DNA of 12,548 nt from an uncultured Eubacteriales bacterium (GCA_934500855.1 CAKSUH010000020.1:1-12548); one strand, 5' to 3'. Positions 7,119-12,548 are shown, counted from the stretch's first letter. Made by a program: numbers and translations. Notes: generated by a model not told the origin, from the letters alone.

Positions 7119-8039
7119 TCAGTGATAAAACTCGTGGGAACCGATGCGGAATTCAAAGATGCAGTTGCGGCTGATCCAGTCGGTGGTCGAGAGATCGGGG
7201 TCAAAAAAGTAAAGCGCCGTGTCGGTCACCGAATATCCCTCCAGGCAGATTTTTGCCGCAATCACGCAGCTCGGCTCGGGCTTCTCGTAGATTGTCCCGA
7301 ACGCCACGGGAGAGAACTGCGTTCCGTGCTTGCGGTCAAAGATAACCCCGTAAATCGTATTGGGAAATTCGCGGCTCCGAACGCGGTTCAGAACCACATT
7401 CCCGACCGCAATCTGCCCCGCAAACGGCTCTACCGACGCTTCCGCCGAAATGATGCGGGAGAGCCAGTACACCTCGTCCGCATCGTAGGAAGCGCGGGCA
7501 ATCGCCGAAGACCCCGACGAACGGGTCAATCCGACCGCTCCCGCCGCCGCATCCCACTTCAGCGCCGCCGCGAACGCGCGCGCCAGCGGACGGATCGGCA
7601 CATACAGATGCCCCGCAAGATTGCGGACCGCACCGACCGTGTAAAGCTCGTGTCCGTTTGCCGTGATGTAAAGTCTGCCTGTCCGCACCGTAAGATCCAG
7701 ACTGTCCGTGCGGAAGCGCGCCGTGGAGGTCGAACCGTTCCATGTCATCGTACCGTTCGGCGCAAAAAGCGCGCAGAAGCGGCGAAGCGGAACATAGGTC
7801 ACGCCGTCAAGCCGATAGGTTTCTCCCGTCAGCACCTCCCGCCCGTTCAGAAAGACCGGCGTTGCAACCGCGCCGCGCGGAAAATCCGCCGCCGTAAGCG
7901 CGGCTCCGACCGAACGGTCGTCCGGCTCCCTCCCGTCGGATACGGTTGCGGCGGATGCCGACAGCGCCGCTGCGGGCAACAGCAGACAGAGCGTCAGAAC
8001 GAATGAAAAAACGCGTCGTCGAATCAAAAAAGAACGCAT
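7119..8039 (-). CDS. Secreted cell wall hydrolase (SleB/CwlJ type) with copper-amine-oxidase-like stalk domain
   Basis: The 306-residue precursor starts with a clear signal peptide (MRSFLIRRRVFSFVLTLCLLLPAAALSASA, cleavage near 30-31). Residues about 60-172 resemble the copper amine oxidase N-terminal-like domain, with two repeats of the pattern V-x-L-N-G-x-x-(12)-Y-V-P-L-R (VTYVPLRRFCALF at 80-92; LYVPIRPLARAF at 145-156); in Gram-positives this is a wall-associated module, not an oxidase. Residues about 187-306 form a Hydrolase_2 domain: WLSRIISAEASVEPFAGQIAVGNVVLNRV (192-220) with the probable catalytic E200, and IGSHEFYH at the C-terminus. The family includes germination-specific lytic transglycosylases (SleB) and CwlJ, but members also occur with vegetative roles. 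AAGGAG (8053-8048) sits eight bases before the ATG, and a promoter lies at 8093-8121. The gene is monocistronic. A spore-cortex role is possible but not shown by the sequence. Confidence 0.88.
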   Translation of the reverse strand: MRSFLIRRRVFSFVLTLCLLLPAAALSASAATVSDGREPDDRSVGAALTAADFPRGAVATPVFLNGREVLTGETYRLDGVTYVPLRRFCALFAPNGTMTWNGSTSTARFRTDSLDLTVRTGRLYITANGHELYTVGAVRNLAGHLYVPIRPLARAFAAALKWDAAAGAVGLTRSSGSSAIARASYDADEVYWLSRIISAEASVEPFAGQIAVGNVVLNRVRSREFPNTIYGVIFDRKHGTQFSPVAFGTIYEKPEPSCVIAAKICLEGYSVTDTALYFFDPDLSTTDWISRNCIFEFRIGSHEFYH

Positions 8040-8056
8040 AAAACAAACTCCTTTCT

Positions 8057-8074
8057 CGGGGGACCTCTCCCCCG
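8057..8074 (-). promoter_or_regulatory. Leader hairpin next to the hydrolase ribosome binding site
   Basis: On the minus strand cggggga and tcccccg form a perfect 7-bp GC-rich stem with a four-base loop (8074-8068 and 8063-8057). It ends three bases upstream of the AAGGAG at 8053-8048, inside the short leader that starts near 8086. It could protect the mRNA 5' end or influence ribosome loading. Confidence 0.5.
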
Positions 8075-8092
8075 CCTACCCGGGTCAATACC

Positions 8093-8121
8093 ATTATACA
8101 GGATGCGGACAGGCGATTCAA
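8093..8121 (-). promoter_or_regulatory. Sigma-A-type promoter of the cell wall hydrolase gene
   Basis: On the minus strand TTGAAT (8121-8116) and a perfect TATAAT (8098-8093) are 17 bases apart. Transcription would start near 8086, about 47 bases before the ATG. A vegetative-type promoter argues against strictly sporulation-controlled expression. Confidence 0.78.
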
Positions 8122-8181
8122 CCCACAATTTCTGGTAATTGTCACGGGAAAGAAAAAATGTAAAAAAAATTTGAAAAACTA

Positions 8182-8210
8182 TTGACTTGCAGGGCAAAAT
8201 GTGCTATACT
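8182..8210 (+). promoter_or_regulatory. Extended -10 promoter of the cold shock gene
   Basis: TTGACT (8182-8187) and TATACT (8205-8210) are 17 bases apart, and TGC directly precedes the -10 box (8202-8204), an extended -10 element. An A-rich stretch upstream (8150-8180) may act as an UP element. The expected start is near 8217. Confidence 0.85.
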
Positions 8211-8216
8211 GTTAGC

Positions 8217-8316
8217 GTATTCGAGATCGTCAGACCTTGCGGTAACCGTGCTTTATGCCCGTCCCACAGTTCGTGTTAATCTTCGGGTACAGAATTTTAA
8301 GATGGAGGTTACCCAG
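8217..8316 (+). promoter_or_regulatory. Long 5' leader of the cold shock mRNA with possible SD-pairing helix
   Basis: About 100 untranslated bases lie between the predicted start of transcription and the ATG at 8317. Long leaders are characteristic of csp genes, where they control stability and translation with temperature. Here ggtaacc at 8241-8247 is perfectly complementary to ggttacc at 8307-8313, and the latter includes the last two bases of the GGAGG ribosome binding site (8304-8308). This pairing is seen in the sequence; a regulatory effect is inferred. Confidence 0.5.
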
Positions 8317-8529
8317 ATGAACACCGGAACAGTGAAGTGGTTCAATGCTGAAAAGGGATACGGCTTCATTTCCAACGACAACGGCGGAGATGATGTGTTC
8401 GTTCACTTTTCCGCAATCCAGACCGAGGGCTTCAAGACGCTGAACGAGGGTCAGAAGGTCACATTCGAGACCGAGCAGGATCCCAAGAACAGCGCAAAGC
8501 TGAGAGCGGTCAATGTCATTCCTCAGTAA
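8317..8529 (+). CDS. csp: Cold shock protein (CspA/CspB family)
   Basis: The 70-residue protein is a single cold shock domain, the normal family length. It begins [20 protein letters not shown], with RNP1 KGYGFI at 13-18 and RNP2 VFVHF at 27-31, the aromatic and basic residues that bind single-stranded RNA or DNA. It would act in the cytoplasm as an RNA chaperone that melts secondary structures in mRNA. GGAGG at 8304-8308, eight bases before the ATG, fixes the start; the frame stays open upstream back to the promoter but has no better start. The gene is monocistronic, with a strong promoter at 8182-8210 and a near-perfect terminator at 8552-8588. The strong signals suggest an abundant transcript. 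Whether expression is cold-induced or constitutive cannot be told. Confidence 0.97.
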   Translation: MNTGTVKWFNAEKGYGFISNDNGGDDVFVHFSAIQTEGFKTLNEGQKVTFETEQDPKNSAKLRAVNVIPQ

Positions 8530-8551
8530 TCACTGACAGGAATTGCGTCCG

Positions 8552-8588
8552 AAACGCCCCGCACAATGTGCGGGGCGTTTCTTTTTTT
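8552..8588 (+). terminator. Intrinsic terminator of the cold shock gene
   Basis: The arms at 8552-8564 and 8568-8580 are perfectly complementary (aaacgccccgcac / gtgcggggcgttt) around a three-base loop, and are followed by CTTTTTTT (8581-8588). This is a textbook rho-independent terminator, 22 bases after the stop codon. Confidence 0.95.
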
Positions 8589-8621
8589 GTTTGAGAAATT
8601 GTAAAAAGTGCGCGCAAGTCC

Positions 8622-8650
8622 TTGAAATCACGCGCATTTTGTTATATAAT
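8622..8650 (+). promoter_or_regulatory. Sigma-A-type promoter of the dCMP deaminase operon
   Basis: TTGAAA (8622-8627) and TATAAT (8645-8650) are separated by 17 bases. The expected start is near 8657, leaving a leader of about 36 bases with GGAGG at 8681-8685, seven bases before the ATG at 8693. Confidence 0.85.
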
Positions 8651-8692
8651 AATAAGTAGAATGCCGTATTATACCCGAACGGAGGAAAAACC

Positions 8693-9181
8693 ATGGAACG
8701 GGTTTCCAAAACAAACTACTATCTGGATATTGCGCAAACGGTTGCAGAACGGTCCACCTGCCTGCGCAAGCGCTACGGCGCGATCATCGTCAAGAACGAT
8801 GTTATCATTTCAACAGGCTATAACGGCGCGCCGCGCGGCAGAAAAAACTGCTGTGAACTCGGCTACTGTATGCGCAACAAACTGCAGATTCCGCGCGGGG
8901 AGCGCTACGAACTCTGCCGCTCGGTCCATGCGGAGGCAAACGCCATCATCGCCGCGCCGCGCGATCAGATGCTTGGCGCAACCGTCTACCTCGTCTGCAT
9001 CGACGCCGTGAGCGGCAATCTGGAGGCGGGCACGAACTCCTGCATGATGTGCAAGCGGCAGATTATCAACGCGGGAATCGAAACGGTCATCGTCCGCGAT
9101 ACCGCCGAAACCTACCGCGAAATCCGCGTGCAGGACTGGATTGACAACGACGACTCGCTCAGCGGCGTGTTCGGCTATTGA
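8693..9181 (+). CDS. comEB: dCMP deaminase (ComEB-like, zinc-dependent)
   Basis: The 162-residue protein is a cytidine/deoxycytidylate deaminase-fold enzyme. It carries the zinc site H79-A-E81 (SVHAEANAI) with the catalytic glutamate E81, and C117-x2-C120 (SCMMC). YGAIIVKNDVIISTGYNGAPRG (29-49) is the characteristic N-terminal stretch of dCMP deaminases. A second group of conserved cysteines and glycine, NCCELGYCMR (52-61), precedes the HAE motif as in ComEB-type enzymes. It converts dCMP to dUMP, feeding dTMP synthesis in the cytoplasm. The name comEB comes from its place in the Bacillus subtilis comE locus and does not imply competence here. It is the first gene after a strong promoter; the lipoprotein gene starts nine bases after its stop, so they are probably co-transcribed. 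Confidence 0.95.
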   Translation: MERVSKTNYYLDIAQTVAERSTCLRKRYGAIIVKNDVIISTGYNGAPRGRKNCCELGYCMRNKLQIPRGERYELCRSVHAEANAIIAAPRDQMLGATVYLVCIDAVSGNLEAGTNSCMMCKRQIINAGIETVIVRDTAETYREIRVQDWIDNDDSLSGVFGY

Positions 9182-9190
9182 GGAGGGCGC

Positions 9191-9880
9191 ATGAAAGGCT
9201 TTATCCGACGGCTTGCCGTGTTTGCGGCGGTCGCACTCCTGCTCCCCTGTCTGCTGATTGCCTGCTCGAAAAATCCGCCCGCGCTGACCTTCTCGGGCGG
9301 CGCGTTCCGAAGCCGTGACGGCAAGCTTGCCTATGTGGAAGCGCCCGCCACCTATTATGCCATCCGCCTCGGCGATGTGCAGGCGGTCATCACGCGCGGG
9401 GAGTTGGGCGACATTCCGCTTTACACCGTGGTCGGTTACGGCAATGATTATCTTGCCGATCAGGACCTGAAACTTTATGCCGCAGAGGGGGTCACGCTCC
9501 CCACGCTCGATCGGCTCGGCGCGGTGCAGATCACGCTTTACGATTACACCGAAAACCGCATTCAGCACAGCCCGATGGCAACCCTGACCGACACGGCAAA
9601 GGTTGCCGATCTCGTGCGGATTGCAACCGAGGGCGAAAAGATTTCCGCCGACGCGGTAGCGGCGGATTACAATGTCCGTCGGGAGCTGCTCTTTCTCTCC
9701 GATTCCGAAGCGGGCTTCGGAATCATGCTGGAATACCGCAAGTTCCCGTCCGATGTAAACGGATACGGGACCAACTTCATCTATGACCGCGACACAAAAC
9801 GCTACACCCCCATCGGGGATACGCTGGAGCGGTACTTCATCGGCGAGGAAACACCCGAAACGGGAACCTCCGCCGACTGA
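9191..9880 (+). CDS. Predicted lipoprotein of unknown function
   Basis: I do not recognise this 229-residue protein. The N-terminus MKGFIRRLAVFAAVALLLPC is a lipoprotein signal, with lipobox LIAC and modified cysteine C25, so the mature protein should sit on the outer face of the cytoplasmic membrane. The mature part has no further membrane span and looks like a compact mixed alpha/beta domain. It starts with a strand-rich region (LTFSGGAFRSRDGKLAYVEAP near 33-53) and later has RRELLFLSDSEAGFGIMLEYRKF (about 167-189), then a short acidic tail. AGGAGG (9181-9186) lies just four bases before the ATG. The gene is nine bases after the dCMP deaminase stop and 24 bases before the phosphatase gene, so it belongs to the same transcript. 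Nothing in the context fixes a role. Confidence 0.82.
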   Translation: MKGFIRRLAVFAAVALLLPCLLIACSKNPPALTFSGGAFRSRDGKLAYVEAPATYYAIRLGDVQAVITRGELGDIPLYTVVGYGNDYLADQDLKLYAAEGVTLPTLDRLGAVQITLYDYTENRIQHSPMATLTDTAKVADLVRIATEGEKISADAVAADYNVRRELLFLSDSEAGFGIMLEYRKFPSDVNGYGTNFIYDRDTKRYTPIGDTLERYFIGEETPETGTSAD

Positions 9881-9897
9881 TCCTTTCCCGAAAGGAG
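9881..9897 (+). promoter_or_regulatory. Hairpin covering the phosphatase ribosome binding site
   Basis: tccttt (9881-9886) and aaagga (9891-9896) form a perfect six-base stem with loop cccg, and the 3' arm is part of the Shine-Dalgarno AAGGAG (9892-9897). The stem begins one base after the lipoprotein stop codon (9878-9880). A ribosome finishing the lipoprotein would open it, so this arrangement would couple translation of the two genes. The pairing is directly visible; coupling is inferred. Confidence 0.5.
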
Positions 9898-9904
9898 AAC
9901 CACC

Positions 9905-10477
9905 ATGAACGAAACGCTTTTGACCGAACGCCCCGCCCCTGCGGCGGAGCACACGCAAGAGGAAAACCGCCCCACGCGGGTGCTGTTCGTCTGCACGGGA
10001 AACACCTGCCGCTCCCCGATGGCGGAGGCGGTGGCGCGGCACCTGTTGGAGGAACGCCGCCTTGCTCTGCCCGAGACCATCCGCGCGCTGACGGTCCCCG
10101 AATTCGAGGTTTCCTCGGCGGGACTTTACGCCGCCGAAGGGGACCCGATCACCGAAAACGCAGTGCGGGCTTTGGAGGAAGCGGGCATCGAACCGCTCCC
10201 GCCGCGCGATTACCACGCGCACCGCGCGCACCGTCTGACCGCCGCCGACGCGGAATGCTGTGACATTCTGGTCGGTATGACCCCCGAACACGCGCTGGGG
10301 CTGATGATGCAGTTCCCCGCAATCGCAAGCCGCGTGCGGACCATGCCGCAGGCGATCCCCGACCCGTTCGGCGGGGACTTGGAGGTCTACCGCGCAAGCC
10401 TTGCGGCGATTACGGCAGGCGTAAAGGAACTGTTATTCGGCGCATCCACGACCGAAAGCGAGCCGAAGCATGACTGA
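9905..10477 (+). CDS. Low-molecular-weight phosphatase with protein-arginine phosphatase (YwlE-type) P-loop
   Basis: The 190-residue protein has the LMW-PTP P-loop VCTGNTCRSP, with nucleophile C30 and R36, and the general-acid motif DP at 153-154 (IPDPFGG). The P-loop reads C-T-G-N-T-C-R-S. In Bacillus subtilis YwlE this loop carries a threonine at the position that favours phospho-arginine over phospho-tyrosine, where tyrosine phosphatases usually have isoleucine or leucine. On that basis an arginine phosphatase is the more likely activity, though general LMW tyrosine phosphatase is the alternative. About 25 hydrophilic residues precede the catalytic strand (RVLFVCTG), and the protein is longer than the roughly 150 residues usual for the family, including an insert around 55-68. 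AAGGAG at 9892-9897 supports the ATG at 9905. The gene's end overlaps rimI by eight bases. Confidence 0.85.
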   Translation: MNETLLTERPAPAAEHTQEENRPTRVLFVCTGNTCRSPMAEAVARHLLEERRLALPETIRALTVPEFEVSSAGLYAAEGDPITENAVRALEEAGIEPLPPRDYHAHRAHRLTAADAECCDILVGMTPEHALGLMMQFPAIASRVRTMPQAIPDPFGGDLEVYRASLAAITAGVKELLFGASTTESEPKHD

Positions 10478-10940
10478 CGGTTTACAGGCGGCACGGATTG
10501 TCCCGCTCTCCCGCCCGCATCTTGCGGGTGTGGCGGAGTTGGAGCGGCTCTGTTTTTCCTCCCCGTGGAGCGAACAGGCGCTGGAATTGTATCTGACCGA
10601 CGGCGTTGCGTTTGTTGCGGTCGATGCAAGCGGACAGGTGCTCGGCTACGGCGGGATGCTCCCCTCGGGGGACGAGGGCGAGCTTCTCAACCTTGCCGTA
10701 CACCCCGATGCGCGGCGGCAGGGGCTTGGCGGGGCGCTTCTGGACGCGCTTCTTGCCGAAGCAAAGCGGCGTGGGTTATCGTTGGTTGCGTTGGAAGTAC
10801 GGGTTTCCAATCTCGGTGCGATTGCGCTCTACCGCTCGCGCGGGTTCGCGGTTGCGGGGGTTCGCAGGCGCTTTTACTCTGCACCCGTTGAGGACGCTTA
10901 CACCATGGTATGGGAAGCGGACGGAGGGCGCACAAACTAA
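10470..10940 (+). CDS. rimI: Ribosomal protein S18 alanine N-acetyltransferase
   Basis: The 156-residue protein is a single GNAT domain. The acetyl-CoA loop is RRQGLGGALL (82-91) after LLNLAVHPDA. The RimI signature LEVRVSNLGAIALYRSRGF (108-126) contains E109 and Y121, which align by eye with the catalytic glutamate and tyrosine of E. coli RimI. RRRFYSAPVEDAYTMV (132-147) matches the RR-x-Y-Y-(x)-E-D-A-x-x-M motif of the family. It would acetylate the N-terminal alanine of ribosomal protein S18 in the cytoplasm. The ATG at 10470 overlaps the phosphatase gene by eight bases; the Shine-Dalgarno is weak, so translational coupling is likely. In many Bacillota rimI sits beside tsaB and tsaD; here tsaD follows after a repeat-filled gap of 443 bases. 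Other GNAT functions are less likely given the C-terminal motif. Confidence 0.92.
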   Translation: MTDGLQAARIVPLSRPHLAGVAELERLCFSSPWSEQALELYLTDGVAFVAVDASGQVLGYGGMLPSGDEGELLNLAVHPDARRQGLGGALLDALLAEAKRRGLSLVALEVRVSNLGAIALYRSRGFAVAGVRRRFYSAPVEDAYTMVWEADGGRTN

Positions 10941-10960
10941 GAAAGCACAAACTCCTTTCA

Positions 10961-11315
10961 CGCTTTTTCTTTGACCATGTAGGCGCAAAGAGAAAAGCAC
11001 ACTTTGCTTTGCAAAGTTCAGACTGTAGACAAAGTAGTAAAAGTTTTCGCCCGCCTTTTTCAAAAGGCGGCGCAGTCGAGGGCGCGGAGCCATCGTCGCC
11101 GTCCGCAGACGGCGGAACCCTCTTATCGGCGCTTTCTTTTTGCAAAGCTTTTTCTTTGCGCCTGCATGGTCAAAGAAAAAGCGTCGTTCAAATTCGCTCT
11201 TTTTTGTGGCTAACGCCTTTTGTCAACAGCCTGCACTTTGCTTCGCAAAGCTGCAAAAAGAAAGCGCCGTATGGGAGATTTCGCCTCCCCCAAAAAGGCG
11301 GGCGAAAACTTTTAC
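10961..11315. repeat. Modular intergenic repeat block between rimI and tsaD
   Basis: The gap between rimI and tsaD (10941-11383) holds no recognisable gene. It contains three long inverted-repeat pairs: module A at 10961-10990 with 11154-11183 (29 of 30 complementary), module B at 11127-11144 with 11252-11269 (18 of 18) and module C at 11037-11060 with 11292-11315 (24 of 24). A 17-base sequence repeats directly at 11000-11016 and 11234-11250 (16 of 17). It is itself a small hairpin. Internal hairpins include ccgcctttt/aaaaggcgg (11051-11059 with 11062-11070) and cgccgtc/gacggcg (11097-11103 with 11108-11114). The pairs interleave rather than nest, so this is not one simple hairpin. It looks like two or more copies of a dispersed non-coding element in opposite orientation. 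It has frames open through it on both strands, which I read as chance. Confidence 0.75.
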
Positions 11316-11383
11316 CCAAATTTCGCCTTAAGTTGATTGCTTTATCAACGGTTGGAAGAAATTCCTTTAAGAAAGAGAACATC

Positions 11384-12385
11384 ATGTACATTTTAGGAAT
11401 GGAAAGCTCCTGCGACGAGACCTCCGCCGCAGTGGTGGAAATGCGCGACGGAGTTCGCAGAATCTGCTCCAACATCGTTGCGTCCCAGATTGAGGTTCAC
11501 AGGCTCTACGGCGGGGTTGTTCCCGAGATTGCAAGCCGTGCGCACATTGAGGCGGTCACGGGTATCACCCACGAAGCGCTTGACACAGCGGGTGTCACGC
11601 TCGCGGACATCGGCGCGGTTGCGGTGACCTCTCACCCGGGGCTGATCGGCGCGCTGTTGGTCGGGGTCAACTTTGCAAAATCGCTCGCCTATGCAAACAA
11701 CCTCCCGCTTGTTGCGGTCAACCACATTCACGCGCACATCGCGGCGGCGTATCTCTCCAACCCCGACCTGACCCCGCCGTTTCTCGCTCTGGTTGTGTCG
11801 GGCGGGCACACCTGCTTCTATGCGGTGCGGGACTACACCGACATTCGTCTCATCGGCGGCACGCGCGACGACGCGGCGGGCGAGGCATTTGACAAGATCG
11901 GGCGGGTCATCGGAATGCCCTACCCGGGCGGTGCGGCGCTGGATCAATTGGCATACGAGGGGAATCCCGCCGCTTTGAAGCTGCCCTCCCCCGCTCTGGC
12001 GGACGGCTTGGACTTCTCGTTCAGCGGCATCAAGACCGCGACCCTGAACTATCTCAACGGGATGGAACAGCGGCACGAAGCGATCAACCGCGCGGATGTT
12101 GCGGCGTCCTATACGGCAAAAATCGTGGACGCGCTTGTGAAAAAGACCGACCTTGCCTTGCGCGATACGGGCTTCGGAACGCTGGTGATTGCGGGCGGTG
12201 TTGCGGCAAACACGCATCTGCGCTCTGCACTTGAAACGCTTTGCGCAAAAAAGCACATCCGCTTGGCGATGCCCGCCCGTTCCCTTTGCGGCGACAACGG
12301 CGCGATGGTTGCGGCGGCGGGCTACTACGATTACCTCGCCAACCATCTCGCGGACATCACGCTGAACGCTTCGGCGGCGGATTAG
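11384..12385 (+). CDS. tsaD: tRNA N6-threonylcarbamoyladenosine (t6A37) synthesis protein TsaD
   Basis: The 333-residue protein has the usual TsaD length (about 335-345). It starts MYILGMESSCDETSAAVVE, the ASKHA-fold N-terminal motif. The metal-binding histidines are H114 and H118 in NHIHAHIAA, and GDNGAM (303-308) supplies the conserved D304. VVSGGHT (137-143), DDAAGEAFDKIGR (162-174), SFSGIKTA (212-219) and IAGGVAAN (269-276) are all present. With TsaB and TsaE it transfers the threonylcarbamoyl group made by TsaC to A37 of ANN-decoding tRNAs; tsaB, tsaC and tsaE are not in this window. The frame stays open upstream to 10910 inside rimI, but MYILGMESSCDET is the family N-terminus and fixes the ATG at 11384. 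The ribosome binding site is weak (AAAGAG, 11372-11377). I see no clear promoter in the 60 bases upstream. Confidence 0.97.
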   Translation: MYILGMESSCDETSAAVVEMRDGVRRICSNIVASQIEVHRLYGGVVPEIASRAHIEAVTGITHEALDTAGVTLADIGAVAVTSHPGLIGALLVGVNFAKSLAYANNLPLVAVNHIHAHIAAAYLSNPDLTPPFLALVVSGGHTCFYAVRDYTDIRLIGGTRDDAAGEAFDKIGRVIGMPYPGGAALDQLAYEGNPAALKLPSPALADGLDFSFSGIKTATLNYLNGMEQRHEAINRADVAASYTAKIVDALVKKTDLALRDTGFGTLVIAGGVAANTHLRSALETLCAKKHIRLAMPARSLCGDNGAMVAAAGYYDYLANHLADITLNASAAD

Positions 12386-12388
12386 AAA

Positions 12389-12427
12389 GACCTTGGAGGC
12401 GCAGGGGAAGACCTTGGAGGCGCAGGG
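12389..12427. repeat. Tandem 21-base repeat after tsaD
   Basis: gaccttggaggcgcaggg occurs at 12389-12406 and again at 12410-12427, a period of 21 bases, starting four bases after the tsaD stop codon. The second copy runs into an imperfect hairpin (agggag…ctccct, about 12424-12450). There is no T-run, so I do not call a terminator. Confidence 0.65.
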
Positions 12428-12490
12428 AGTCCCCTTGAAAGGGTCTCCCTACCCTCCAAACCTCCCTGACCCTCCCCGAACTTCCCTGCA

Positions 12491-12547
12491 CGGCAACCGC
12501 CGCAGAGAGGGCAAAAACTTTTTTCGCTTTTCGGGCGGCGGTTGCCG
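12491..12547. repeat. 13-bp inverted repeat at the window end
   Basis: cggcaaccgccgc (12491-12503) and gcggcggttgccg (12535-12547) are perfect inverted copies separated by 31 bases. The loop contains gcaaaaacttttttcgc, which resembles the gcgaaaactttt part of module C in the block upstream of tsaD. The rest of 12428-12490 is C-rich and holds no gene I can see. The element may continue past the window edge. Confidence 0.6.
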
Positions 12548-12548
12548 C

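Noticed and set aside
6900..8006. 368-codon plus-strand open frame across the convergent terminators and the hydrolase
   Set aside because: It starts inside the ATPase gene, crosses two terminator structures and is the shadow of the signal-peptide-bearing hydrolase.
8810..10291. 493-codon antisense open frame opposite dCMP deaminase, lipoprotein and phosphatase
   Set aside because: It spans three well-supported genes on the other strand, has low-complexity arginine/glycine/histidine-rich content and no domain; typical of antisense frames in GC-rich DNA.
10941..11383. Insertion sequence or CRISPR array as explanation of the repeats upstream of tsaD
   Set aside because: No transposase frame or remnant is recognisable, and the repeats are inverted and unevenly spaced, unlike a CRISPR array.
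11393..12346. 317-codon antisense open frame opposite tsaD
   Set aside because: tsaD motifs are complete on the plus strand and the antisense product shows no family features.

Overview
The window reads as chromosomal DNA of a Gram-positive anaerobe of the Bacillota, most likely class Clostridia. This is inferred from strong sigma-A-type promoters (TTGACA/TATAAT with 17-base spacers), AAGGAG/GGAGG ribosome binding sites, a cell wall hydrolase of the SleB/CwlJ type with a copper-amine-oxidase-like stalk domain, a ComEB-type dCMP deaminase and a YwlE-like phosphatase. The DNA is moderately GC-rich. I cannot name genus or species.

Layout. (1) Positions 1-4003, minus strand: the promoter-proximal part of a surface polysaccharide operon. 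In transcription order it holds two glycosyltransferases, a Wzx-like flippase and the start of a LicD-family phosphotransferase cut by the window edge. The genes overlap or nearly touch, and one promoter at 4078-4106 drives them. (2) 4004-4434: divergent regulatory region. (3) 4435-6939, plus strand: a three-gene polar amino acid ABC importer (binding lipoprotein, permease, ATPase), with a strong hairpin after the first gene and a terminator after the last. The ATPase carries an extra block of about 60 residues between Walker A and the Q-loop. (4) 7119-8039, minus strand: a secreted cell wall hydrolase with its own promoter and a converging termination region. (5) 8182-8588: a cold shock protein gene with an extended -10 promoter, a leader of about 100 nt and a near-perfect intrinsic terminator. 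(6) 8622-12385, plus strand: dCMP deaminase, an unrecognised lipoprotein, an arginine-phosphatase-like LMW phosphatase, RimI and TsaD. The first four genes are tightly packed. TsaD is separated from RimI by a 443-bp non-coding block built of inverted and direct repeat modules. (7) 12386-12548: repeats and hairpins, no gene.

How the genes work together. The left operon would build, export and decorate a cell-surface glycan. The central operon imports an amino acid. The right cluster mixes nucleotide metabolism (dCMP to dUMP for dTMP synthesis) with translation and protein modification (t6A tRNA modification, ribosomal protein S18 acetylation, possible protein-arginine dephosphorylation).

I found no defence system, CRISPR array, tRNA, rRNA or transposase. 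The best candidates for something under-described are the modular repeat block at 10961-11315, the ATPase insertion, the cold shock leader with a possible Shine-Dalgarno-pairing helix, and the unknown lipoprotein.
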